Assembly: GCF_002646595.1 (NCBI RefSeq) | Contig: NZ_PDUD01000003.1 | Location: 48,154 to 112,153 of the forward strand | Source: Flavilitoribacter nigricans DSM 23189 = NBRC 102662 | Lineage (GTDB): Bacteria; Bacteroidota; Bacteroidia; Chitinophagales; Saprospiraceae | DNA length: 64,000 nucleotides | Direction of reading: 5' to 3' | Shown: positions 1-7,659 of the stretch, in pieces | Position numbering within the stretch: the first letter of the stretch is position 1 | Layout: each line of letters opens with the position of its first letter | Notes under the pieces: model-generated | Databases searched by the model: none | The model's input: only the letters and a program-made list of their open reading frames with translations | What the model was told of the DNA's origin: nothing | Translations under genes and position numbers: made by a program

Positions 1-943
1 CGGAATGGCAGGAATAGGGTGGATCGTAGCGCAGGTCCAGGAGCACATCCAGGATGGTTTTCCCTTCCGGCACTTCCGTTTCGATCTTATCGCCGTTCAG
101 GTGCACAATGATCTTGGCTCCGGCGGTGCCTTTGGCGCGGTCTTTTTCATCGATATCGGTCGTAAAACGCTCCGTATGGATGCGGTCTTTATTGACGGAC
201 AGGTCTTTCAATGCTTTCTCCACGGCTTCGATCATACTCCCGGGGCCGCAGATGAAATATTCCACCTGTTCCGTACGGGCCGGATGCTGGTCTAAAAACT
301 CTTTCACGATCCCGGAGTTGATCCGTCCTACTTTGCCCTGCCACAGTACGGTACCTTTCGACAGGAAACTCAGTAATCCGCCCGATTTCTCCCGCTTCGG
401 CTGGCTCAGGATGTGTTCAACTACCAGTTGATCCCGGTAGCGCTTTTCCAGCGCTTCCAGACTATCCTGAAAGATGATGGACTCTTCATTGCGATTACCG
501 TACAGCAGGCAAACCTTGCTCAGCGGTTCTTTTTCCAGGATGGTCTTCAGGATCGACATCAGTGGAGTAATGCCACTTCCTGCGCCAAATATATAGTAGG
601 TCTTTTTATTCTCTTCCTTGAGCGGCGTGAAGAAGCGACCTTCGGGAGGCATAACTTCTACGGTATCACCGGCTTTGAGCTTATCGTGGATGTAGTTGGA
701 TACCAAGCCGCCTTTCAGACGTTTCACCGTTACGGCCAGATCATCGTCCAGCGGGCTGCTGCACATCGAATAGGCCCGCCGCTCTTCTTTTCCGTTGAAT
801 TGGAAGCGAAGGGTCAGATATTGTCCCTGAGTATATTGGAACGTATCGGATAAGCTCTCGGGTACTTCCAGTACTACGGTTACCGCATCTTCCGTTTCGG
901 GCCGGATCGCCTTTACTTTCAATTCGTAAAAAGAGTGGTCCAT
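1..943 (-). CDS. PaaE-like 2Fe-2S flavoprotein reductase, C-terminus cut by window edge
   Basis: Reads from ATG at 943 leftward with no stop, giving 314 codons before the edge. The order is FAD-binding barrel (RAYSMCSSP, about residues 56-64), NAD(P)-binding domain (GAGSGITP, about 120-127; CGPGSMIE further on), then the start of a plant-type 2Fe-2S ferredoxin domain that breaks off at PYSCHS, where the first cluster cysteine lies. This is the phenylacetyl-CoA epoxidase reductase (PaaE)/flavohemoprotein-reductase architecture, which passes electrons from NAD(P)H through FAD and 2Fe-2S to a partner oxygenase or desaturase. The partner is not in view. In Bacteroidota such reductases also occur alone, so the pathway is open. 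A TATATTTG -7-like site lies at 1045-1052 on the same strand. Confidence 0.85.
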   Translation of the reverse strand, partial: MDHSFYELKVKAIRPETEDAVTVVLEVPESLSDTFQYTQGQYLTLRFQFNGKEERRAYSMCSSPLDDDLAVTVKRLKGGLVSNYIHDKLKAGDTVEVMPPEGRFFTPLKEENKKTYYIFGAGSGITPLMSILKTILEKEPLSKVCLLYGNRNEESIIFQDSLEALEKRYRDQLVVEHILSQPKREKSGGLLSFLSKGTVLWQGKVGRINSGIVKEFLDQHPARTEQVEYFICGPGSMIEAVEKALKDLSVNKDRIHTERFTTDIDEKDRAKGTAGAKIIVHLNGDKIETEVPEGKTILDVLLDLRYDPPYSCHS

Positions 944-1226
944 TTATTATTGATGATTTAAAAAGCTTGTTGGATGAATAAGTGATACTGTGTCAACAAC
1001 AAAGAAAATATCTGTGGGTTTTCTCTGCCTGCACTTAAAGTCGGCAAATATAGAGAAGCCTATCCTAGTTTCCGCCATGAGAAAGTAAAAACCTGCGCGC
1101 GGAATTCGGGAGAGAAGGTCTAAAAATCCAATAATTATGCTTAAGCTTGCAGACAGAGCCCGGAAGCAGGGGCCTTTCGTATCGTGTATCGACAGGATCT
1201 CATAGCTTCCGAATAAGAAAGATAAT

Positions 1227-1478
1227 ATGCCATTTCCACATCAAAATGACCCGGACGAATTCCAGTGGTGGGAGATGATCTCGGAATATCCGGAACTAGG
1301 CGACGGCCTCGAAGAACTCAGCGCTGATCCCGAAGCGGGTATCGTTGCGGCGGTAGGGATCTTCACCATGCTGAAGCTGCGTTTCTGGCACCGTATGCCG
1401 GAAGCCGTATCCGAAACGCCCGTAGAGGAGCACCAATCGGATGAAACGCCGCCTCCGGGAGCCGGCCAGTCGACCTGA
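1227..1478 (+). CDS. Small acidic protein of unknown function
   Basis: An 83-codon frame from ATG, following an A/G-rich stretch that could act as a weak ribosome site. The N-terminal half is acidic and aromatic (FQWWEMISEYPELGDGLEEL), followed by a short alanine/valine-rich helix and a polar proline-rich tail. I recognise no family. It converges on the sulfurtransferase with only 12 bp between stops. Composition matches coding DNA here, but the evidence is only an open frame with a plausible protein. Confidence 0.4.
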   Translation: MPFPHQNDPDEFQWWEMISEYPELGDGLEELSADPEAGIVAAVGIFTMLKLRFWHRMPEAVSETPVEEHQSDETPPPGAGQST

Positions 1479-1490
1479 CGATCGGTCCTA

Positions 1491-2327
1491 TTAACCTACC
1501 GGTCTGCTGGTATCCGTGATCCAGTCGCTCCACGAACCGGGATACAGCACCGCATCTCCCAGTCCGGCGTGGGCATAAGCCAGAATATTGTGGCAGGCCG
1601 TTACGCCCGAGCCGCAATAGAATACCACCTGCTCCCCTTTTGTATTTCCCAAAGCAGCTGCAAATCTCGCCTTCAGTTCCTCCGGAGACAGGAATTTTCC
1701 ATCCGCAAGATTGGCCGGAAAAGGTAAGTTGATCGCCCCGGGAATATGACCGGCAACGGGATCGATGGGCTCCACCTCACCCCGGTAGCGTTCGGGGGTA
1801 CGGGAATCCACTACTACGTAATCTGCACGCTCACGCACTTCATCTACCCCGGCGGCATCGATGCTACTGGCGAGGGTCGATTGGGGTTTGAACTGCCGGG
1901 GCCGGACTGTAGCCAGCTTGTCGCTGATTGCCAAGTCCGCAGCCTGCCAGGCCGGCCAGCCGCCGTCCAGCACCGCCACGGCTTCGTGCCCGAGCCAGCG
2001 CAACATCCACCACAGGCGGGACGCAACTCCGCCTCCTTTGTCATCATAAGCAATGACCTGCACCGAATCATCGATTCCCCACAGCGAAAACAACGCAATG
2101 GCTTCCTCGACCGTCGGCAGCGGATGCCGACCGGTGGTTCCGGGAATGATCTCCCCGGAAAGGTCATCATCCAGATGAGCGTAGATCGCCCCCGGAATAT
2201 GGGCGGATTCGTAGGCTCGCCGCCCGGCCTGGGTATCCGCGAGATCGAAGCGACAGTCGACAATTACCCAGTTGCCCGCCTGGTAGTTTTGCTGAAGTTC
2301 TGCGGGAGAGATCAGAGTTTTATACAT
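1491..2327 (-). CDS. sseA: Thiosulfate/3-mercaptopyruvate sulfurtransferase, two rhodanese domains
   Basis: 278 residues, the usual size for a tandem-rhodanese sulfurtransferase. The N-terminal inactive domain carries VDCRFDLAD and SAHIPGAIYAHLD; the C-terminal domain carries VVDSRTPERYRGEVEPIDP and GHIPGAINLPF. The active loop is CGSGVTA with Cys near residue 238, the form typical of mercaptopyruvate sulfurtransferases rather than the CRxGxR loop of classical rhodaneses. It transfers sulfane sulfur from mercaptopyruvate or thiosulfate to thiols or cyanide, in the cytoplasm. It stands alone, convergent with the small gene at 1227. Substrate preference is inferred from the loop only. Confidence 0.9.
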   Translation of the reverse strand: MYKTLISPAELQQNYQAGNWVIVDCRFDLADTQAGRRAYESAHIPGAIYAHLDDDLSGEIIPGTTGRHPLPTVEEAIALFSLWGIDDSVQVIAYDDKGGGVASRLWWMLRWLGHEAVAVLDGGWPAWQAADLAISDKLATVRPRQFKPQSTLASSIDAAGVDEVRERADYVVVDSRTPERYRGEVEPIDPVAGHIPGAINLPFPANLADGKFLSPEELKARFAAALGNTKGEQVVFYCGSGVTACHNILAYAHAGLGDAVLYPGSWSDWITDTSRPVG

Positions 2328-2564
2328 AAGAAGGCTATATTTTGAAGCGTGATTTTGCTGACGCCAGGCGATTTGCCAAACACAGTCCGGATCAAATCAC
2401 TTCGCACTACGTACAGGCGGGTAAGTTAAAACAAGTTTGAGAGTTCTCAAAAAAGAAAGACAACCCGCGCATCGGTACTTTTTCCTATTATTGTAGATTC
2501 GACTTTTGGTCAGAAAGACCTCTGATCATCTATTTTACATTCTCTAGCACCAATTTAATCTAGT

Positions 2565-5096
2565 ATGCAAAAAAATATCCTCGGGCTTTTATTCTTCGCT
2601 TTATTGTTGCCGCTGGCGGGCAGTGCCCAACTCCAGTCACCGGACGACTTTTTACCGCACCGTTTGGGAGAAACCTTCACACCTCATCATCTGCTGGTGG
2701 ATTATTTCCAACACGTTGCGGCGAACTCCGATCGTATTCAGCTTACCCAATACGGTATGACCAATGAAAAGCGGCCTTTGCTCCACGCTTTCGTATCTAC
2801 TCCGGAAAATCTCGCCCGACTGGACGCCATTCGGGAAAACAACCTGCGCCGGGCGGGTGTCCTGGAAGGTACTCCCGATCCGGATCTGGATATTGCCATT
2901 GTCTGGCTGAGCTTCAGTGTACACGGTAACGAAGCGGCCGGTTCGGAAGCATCCATGGGCGTAGTGTATGATCTGGCCAATCCCGCCAATAGCGAAACCG
3001 GCAACTGGCTGGAAAATACGGTAGTTATCCTGGACCCTTCCTTGAATCCGGATGGATACTCGCGTTATACGCACTGGCAGCGCGGCGTGGCCAACCTGAT
3101 CCCCAATCCCAATCCGAGTGTCCGTGAGCACCTGGAGCCCTGGCCCGGCGGACGGGTAAATCACTACCTGTTTGACCTCAACCGGGACTGGGCCTGGCAG
3201 ACCCAGGTAGAATCCCAGCAGCGCCTGAAGGTATACCAGCAGTGGCTGCCGCAGATCCATGCGGACCTGCACGAGCAGTATTACGACAGCCCTTATTACT
3301 TCGCACCGGCAGCCCGCCCTTATCACAAATACATTACCGACTGGCAGGCGGATTTTCAGGTAGAGATCGGAAAGAACCACGCAAAATATTTCGATAAGAA
3401 TGGCTGGTTGTATTTCACCAAGGAAGTATTTGACCTCTTCTATCCGAGCTACGGGGATACCTATCCCACCTTTACCGGAGCGATCGGTATGACCTACGAA
3501 CAGGGAGGGCACAGCCGCGGAGGCCGGGCCATCATCGCCCCCAACCGCGATACGCTTACTCTGCTGGACCGGGTAACCCACCACCGGACTACCGCGCTTT
3601 CAACCGTTGAAGTGGCTTCGGTGAATTCCGAGCGCCTGCTCAATAATTACACCTCCTACTATCAGGAAAGCCAGCGGAACCCGAAAGGCAAATACCGGAC
3701 CTACATCATAAAAGGAGATAATCCGCAGGGCAAGCTGAAGGCCTTTACCGAATTGCTGGATAAGAATGGCATCCGCTACGGGCGGGCCAGCGGCACCAGC
3801 GTTTCGGCCTACAATTATCAAAATGGCTCCAATGGAAATATTTCTGTTGCCGATGGCGATCTGATCATCAGTGCCTACCAGCCTTTATCTACACTTACCC
3901 AGGTACTGATGGACCCGACTGCGGAGCTGGAAGATTCCCTGACTTACGATATTACCTCCTGGTCCTTACCCTATGCCTACGGACTGGAAGCTTACGCCAC
4001 CACGCAACGCCTTTCCGTCAGCGGCGATTTCACCTTCCCCGACACGGAAAATGCCCGGTCTACCGTAGAGGATGGTGCCTACGCTTATCTGGCCAGCTGG
4101 GCATCCATGAAAGATGCCAGTTTCCTGGCGGACCTGCTGCGTAGGGACCTACTCGTTCGCTACGCCAGTTCGCCATTCGCCATTGAAGGAGAGAGCTATC
4201 CGGCCGGCACCCTCGTCATCACCCGCTCCGACAATCGCAAGAAACAGGATTTTGTCGCTATCGTTCGGAAGATCGCCGGGGAGCACGGCATATCGCTAAC
4301 GAGTATCCAGACCGGCTTCTCGGATCAGGGACAGGATCTCGGTTCCGACGCCATGCGGATCGTGGAACCGCCTAAGATCGCCGTACTTTCCGGTGAGGGT
4401 ACTTCCGCAAACGGCTTCGGTCAGGTGTGGTATTACTTCGAACAGCGCCTGGGTTACCCGATCGGGATCTACGATGCCGACAATATCGGCCGGATCGATC
4501 TGAATGATTATAATACCCTGGTGATGCCCGAAGGGCGTTACCGGCTGAGTGAATCCAACTTAAAAGAGATCCAGGACTGGGTATCCGGCGGTGGGCGACT
4601 CATCGCACTAGGTTATGCTAATAGCGCACTGGCCGGAAAATCCGGTTTCAATCTCAGTGAATTTGCCACGGATAAGGACGAAAAAGACGCCGACCAGGCT
4701 GACGAAAAAGCGACACTGGACAGTCGGTACGACGATTATGCCGGTGCAGCCCGCAGACGCATCAGCCGTTCCCTGCCCGGTGCAATCTTCAAATTGAAAA
4801 TGGACGAAACGCACCCCCTCGCTTTCGGACTTTCCGACGAGTACTTTTCGCTGAAGACCAGTACACTGCATTACGCTCCGATGAAAAACAGCTGGAATGT
4901 GGGTGTGATCGGTGAAAACCCGATGGTATCGGGCTTTGTGGGCGCCCAGGCCCTCGAGCAGATGAAAAATACGGTGGTTTACGGCGTGCAGGAGCGCGGC
5001 GGCGGCAGTATTGTCTATCTGGTGGACAATCCGCTGTTCCGGGGTTTCTGGGAGAATGGACTGTTCCTCTTCAGTAATGCGCTGTTCCTGCGTTAG
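2565..5096 (+). CDS. Exported M14-family zinc carboxypeptidase with C-terminal GATase-like domain
   Basis: 843 residues with a signal peptide (hydrophobic LGLLFFALLLPLAG, cut near SAQ). The M14 domain shows VHGNEAAGSE (zinc ligands His and Glu near 119 and 122), a downstream HADLHEQ and MTYEQGGH, which carries the likely catalytic Glu. After about residue 600 comes a class-I-amidotransferase-like fold (KIAVLSGEG, YNTLVMPEG, GGGRLIALG). This two-part layout is common in large Bacteroidota M14 peptidases that digest peptides outside the cytoplasm. No T9SS sorting domain is present, so it is probably periplasmic or uses another route. Monocistronic, with two hairpins after the stop. Confidence 0.88.
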   Translation: MQKNILGLLFFALLLPLAGSAQLQSPDDFLPHRLGETFTPHHLLVDYFQHVAANSDRIQLTQYGMTNEKRPLLHAFVSTPENLARLDAIRENNLRRAGVLEGTPDPDLDIAIVWLSFSVHGNEAAGSEASMGVVYDLANPANSETGNWLENTVVILDPSLNPDGYSRYTHWQRGVANLIPNPNPSVREHLEPWPGGRVNHYLFDLNRDWAWQTQVESQQRLKVYQQWLPQIHADLHEQYYDSPYYFAPAARPYHKYITDWQADFQVEIGKNHAKYFDKNGWLYFTKEVFDLFYPSYGDTYPTFTGAIGMTYEQGGHSRGGRAIIAPNRDTLTLLDRVTHHRTTALSTVEVASVNSERLLNNYTSYYQESQRNPKGKYRTYIIKGDNPQGKLKAFTELLDKNGIRYGRASGTSVSAYNYQNGSNGNISVADGDLIISAYQPLSTLTQVLMDPTAELEDSLTYDITSWSLPYAYGLEAYATTQRLSVSGDFTFPDTENARSTVEDGAYAYLASWASMKDASFLADLLRRDLLVRYASSPFAIEGESYPAGTLVITRSDNRKKQDFVAIVRKIAGEHGISLTSIQTGFSDQGQDLGSDAMRIVEPPKIAVLSGEGTSANGFGQVWYYFEQRLGYPIGIYDADNIGRIDLNDYNTLVMPEGRYRLSESNLKEIQDWVSGGGRLIALGYANSALAGKSGFNLSEFATDKDEKDADQADEKATLDSRYDDYAGAARRRISRSLPGAIFKLKMDETHPLAFGLSDEYFSLKTSTLHYAPMKNSWNVGVIGENPMVSGFVGAQALEQMKNTVVYGVQERGGGSIVYLVDNPLFRGFWENGLFLFSNALFLR

Positions 5097-5110
5097 GATA
5101 AGTTCTTAGC

Positions 5111-5155
5111 GTGTGTTTGGGATTTTTCTTTCCGATTAGTAATTCCCAAACGCAC
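5111..5155. terminator. Hairpin after the M14 gene
   Basis: GTGTGTTTGGGA (5111-5122) pairs with TCCCAAACGCAC (5144-5155), 12 bp with one mismatch and a T-rich loop. First of two hairpins between the convergent M14 and lytic transglycosylase genes. Confidence 0.6.
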
Positions 5156-5166
5156 TTAAAAAGGAA

Positions 5167-5197
5167 ATAGGTGGTCGATCAATTGTCGACCACCTAT
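5167..5197. terminator. Perfect 12-bp hairpin, probable bidirectional terminator
   Basis: ATAGGTGGTCGA (5167-5178) and TCGACCACCTAT (5186-5197) form a perfect stem with a 7-nt loop. It sits midway between two convergent genes, so it can serve both, though the T tracts are weak. Confidence 0.65.
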
Positions 5198-5259
5198 TCA
5201 TCTGGATTTTTGAGTGGGAGGATTACGTAGTAGTAGTTCGGTTACAATGTTTGGGAAAA

Positions 5260-6396
5260 TTAAGGACGAACGATACGGTTCGTCTTGGGTAGATAAATCC
5301 TCAGATGTTGATTGGCCACGATATCCTGATGGAAAAGGCCATTCCACTCCAGTAGTTCTTCTGTATTACTTTCAAACAGGGAAGCCAGCGTTTCAATGCG
5401 GTCCCCCGGAGTTACTGTGTAAAAAGTCTCAAAATACCCTTCCGGAGTATCGAGTGCAATGTTCTGCAGCTCGTCCAGATAGGCTCTCACTGCCGCTGCG
5501 TAAACGGCCGGCACACTCAGAAAATGTCCTTTGCGGTTGTAGGGGATATATCTTCCTACAAAACCGGGATTCAGGCTCTTCAGAATGTCCAGTGGCAAAT
5601 TTACAGCTTTTGACAACTTATAGAAAGACAAATTGGAATAAACCCGGAAAACACGGGTATCCTGCAGATCCATATCCGGATAGCGGGGGGTCAAACCGTG
5701 GTCCTGGTAGTAGTTGCCCAGATAAGCGGCGGCGATAAAAGCGGGTACATAACGGCGGGTATCCTGCGGCAGATATTGCTGGATATCCCAGTAGTTGTTG
5801 CAGCGTGCGCGGCGGATAGCCTGCTGTACGCGTCCGAGGCCACAGTTATAAGCAGCCAGTACGAGGGGCCAGTCGCCCAGTTCTTTATACAGGAAGTCCA
5901 GCATTTTCACTGCGGCTTCGGTAGAACGGTAAGGGTCTAGTCGTTCGTCAACCACGCTGTTCACTTCCAGTTTGAAGTGACGCGCAGAGATCGGTACAAA
6001 TTGCCAGAGTCCGGCAGCGCCGGCGTGGGAACGCACATCTGCTCTCAGGGCAGATTCTACGATCGGCAAATACTTCAGGGATTTCGGTAACTGGTAAACG
6101 TTCAGGTAGTGCTCGAAGATCGGGAAGTACATCGTGGTCCGGCCGAGGATCAACTCGGAATCTTTGTAACCATTGATCGTGTACTGCTTGATGTAATCTC
6201 GAACAGATTTGTTGATCGGAGCCTTGAAAGGTAGGTCAATTCGCTCCAGGCGCTCTCGGATTTCCTCATTTGACAAAGACGTGATCTTCACCGGGGAGGG
6301 GTCGGTAGCGTTACTTGTTGGGGCTGCACTCGCAGCAGTTGTTGTTGCCAACAGACAAAGGCCTGCCAGAACATTGATTGTCCATGGGAATTTCAT
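5260..6396 (-). CDS. MltD-like lytic transglycosylase with LysM domain
   Basis: 378 residues. A signal peptide (AGLCLLATTTAASA) is followed by an SLT domain with the catalytic Glu of YLPIVESAL near residue 114, then SHAGAAGLWQF, LVLAAYNCGLGRVQQAI and RRYVPAF, all family-1 transglycosylase landmarks. A C-terminal LysM repeat (YTVTPGDRIETLASLF, about 325-370) would bind glycan. It cleaves the MurNAc-GlcNAc bond of peptidoglycan in the periplasm. E. coli MltD has two or more LysM repeats; only one is clear here. Its promoter at 6673-6703 implies a leader of about 270 nt containing a strong palindrome. Confidence 0.9.
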   Translation of the reverse strand: MKFPWTINVLAGLCLLATTTAASAAPTSNATDPSPVKITSLSNEEIRERLERIDLPFKAPINKSVRDYIKQYTINGYKDSELILGRTTMYFPIFEHYLNVYQLPKSLKYLPIVESALRADVRSHAGAAGLWQFVPISARHFKLEVNSVVDERLDPYRSTEAAVKMLDFLYKELGDWPLVLAAYNCGLGRVQQAIRRARCNNYWDIQQYLPQDTRRYVPAFIAAAYLGNYYQDHGLTPRYPDMDLQDTRVFRVYSNLSFYKLSKAVNLPLDILKSLNPGFVGRYIPYNRKGHFLSVPAVYAAAVRAYLDELQNIALDTPEGYFETFYTVTPGDRIETLASLFESNTEELLEWNGLFHQDIVANQHLRIYLPKTNRIVRP

Positions 6397-6451
6397 CTCA
6401 ATCTTTTTAAGTTCTTAATGGCCGAACTACTAGTTCAATGTGTTTCTGACG

Positions 6452-6485
6452 AGCTTAATGTGACCAGGTCACCTGGTATTAAGCT
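6452..6485. repeat. Two-part palindrome in the transglycosylase leader
   Basis: AGCTTAAT (6452-6459) pairs with ATTAAGCT (6478-6485); inside it ACCAGGT (6463-6469) pairs with ACCTGGT (6471-6477) around one base. A GTG bulge separates the two stems. It lies 56-89 nt upstream of the transglycosylase start, within the inferred leader RNA, and could be an operator or an mRNA hairpin. Confidence 0.7.
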
Positions 6486-6672
6486 TTTCAGCTTGTAGTC
6501 GACGTAATCTCGCACCTCCTTGGCTTTCCTAATAAAAGCCCTGTGGAGTGATAGTGTTTCACAGGAAGAACGAGCTGATCCCTCGTTAAAATTAATTTGG
6601 TTTGATATGTTCGTGTTGTCTAATACGTTAAGGATCAGATTCTTAATTGAGTAGCTTCATGTAACCGAAGGG

Positions 6673-6703
6673 CAAAACTATAGCGTTTCGTCGATATAGT
6701 CAA
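6673..6703 (-). promoter_or_regulatory. Bacteroidota sigma-A promoter for the lytic transglycosylase
   Basis: On the minus strand, TTG (6703-6701), a 20-nt spacer and TAGTTTTG (6680-6673) fit the TTG-N19/23-TAnnTTTG consensus. Transcription should start near 6666. Confidence 0.6.
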
Positions 6704-6992
6704 CGAATTTGCGGGTTAAAACGTTGTATCCATGTTCTGTGGGGTAAAATGGCGTTTGTATAGGGTATTACCCACACGTAAAAGCGGAAGATAAATGGTA
6801 ATATGGAAGGCTCTTAAAAAATTTTTTCTACCCTAAATGGGGTATACGGCCAAATTAAATGTTGGATACCTTTGAAAGCCAGAAAAATGTTAAAAATATG
6901 TTAAATTTTTTCCCGCAACTGCGTTTTTGGCCCATTTTGACTCCTAAACCGCTCATTTTCTACCCAATTTGGGGTATAAAAAAGTTCGTTTC

Positions 6993-7235
6993 ATGCAATT
7001 AACCATCTTCGGCTTCGGAATTGCCAAAGATATCATCGGTGGCAACACAATAAATATAGACCTCCCGGAAACCACTTCGGTCGCCCAACTGAAAGACGTG
7101 CTGTTCGAGCAGTATCCGGATTTCAAAAAATTGCGATCTCTCGCCATTGCGGTCAACAATGAGTACGCCGGCGATGAACTCCTGCTGCGGGGGCAGGATG
7201 ACGTCGTGCTGATCCCACCGGTAAGCGGAGGGTAA
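6993..7235 (+). CDS. MoaD/ThiS-family ubiquitin-like sulfur carrier
   Basis: 81 residues from ATG at 6993, preferred over an upstream TTG (6969) because MQLTIFGFGIAKDIIGG matches the first beta strand of the family. The C-terminus is VVLIPPVSGG, the diglycine tail that is adenylylated and thiocarboxylated. MoaD-type carriers deliver sulfur to molybdopterin, and related ones serve thiamine or thiolation pathways. No moaE, moeB, thiF or other cofactor gene is nearby, so the pathway cannot be assigned; PP-VSGG favours MoaD over ThiS. Confidence 0.8.
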   Translation: MQLTIFGFGIAKDIIGGNTINIDLPETTSVAQLKDVLFEQYPDFKKLRSLAIAVNNEYAGDELLLRGQDDVVLIPPVSGG

Positions 7236-7580
7236 CCTACCAACTATCATTTCCAACGGATCAGGTTTGGGCTGCTGCCCGAATTTCCGCGACCGGAAAC
7301 GGGTTATCCGAAAAGACTCCGTTAGCGGTATACCTTATTATAAGGTGTCGCTCCGAAAGACTTACTTTGCTTTATCATCTAATAGCGGGTCCTACGCGTT
7401 CTTCTGCCCGCCGGAGGTCGGCTTCGCAGCCCGGTTTCAAGTAAGCCGATATCACTACCGCCATCTTTTTACGCCCTCCGGTTACCGGAGATTTGGCCTC
7501 CAAACCACCGCCATTCCTCATTTTTTTAATATCTAATAGCGGCAATTGCCCGCTAACTCACTCATCAATAGGCAATTTTA
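7236..7580. other. Intergenic region with short repeats
   Basis: No credible gene. It holds a 15-nt palindrome ACCTTAT-T-ATAAGGT (7332-7346) and a 12-bp direct repeat ATCTAATAGCGG at 7377-7388 and 7531-7542, the second copy forming a small GCGG/CCGC stem. An open frame at 7267-7536 has no protein-like character. Confidence 0.5.
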
Positions 7581-7611
7581 TTGGACAAAACACAAATTTG
7601 CTTTAGTTTTG
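7581..7611 (+). promoter_or_regulatory. Bacteroidota sigma-A promoter for hppA
   Basis: TTG (7581-7583), 20-nt spacer, TAGTTTTG (7604-7611). Start codon 49 bp downstream. Confidence 0.65.
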
Positions 7612-7659
7612 CGCACCTTTTATAAATTGCAAATTACAGATATAGTAAAAAATTAAACT

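Larger units (their letters stand above)
6397..6992. other. Intergenic region holding the transglycosylase leader and promoter
   Basis: AT-rich, no convincing gene. Nearest the transglycosylase is its likely 5' leader (6397-6666) with the palindrome at 6452-6485 and a second weak stem (CCTGTG/CACAGG near 6540-6562). The minus-strand promoter lies at 6673-6703. From 6704 to 6992 the DNA is very AT-rich and carries upstream sequence for the MoaD gene; I see no clear promoter for it. Confidence 0.6.

Noticed and set aside
7267..7536. 89-codon plus-strand frame after moaD
   Set aside because: Residue mix is not protein-like and it contains direct repeats and a palindrome; no start context.
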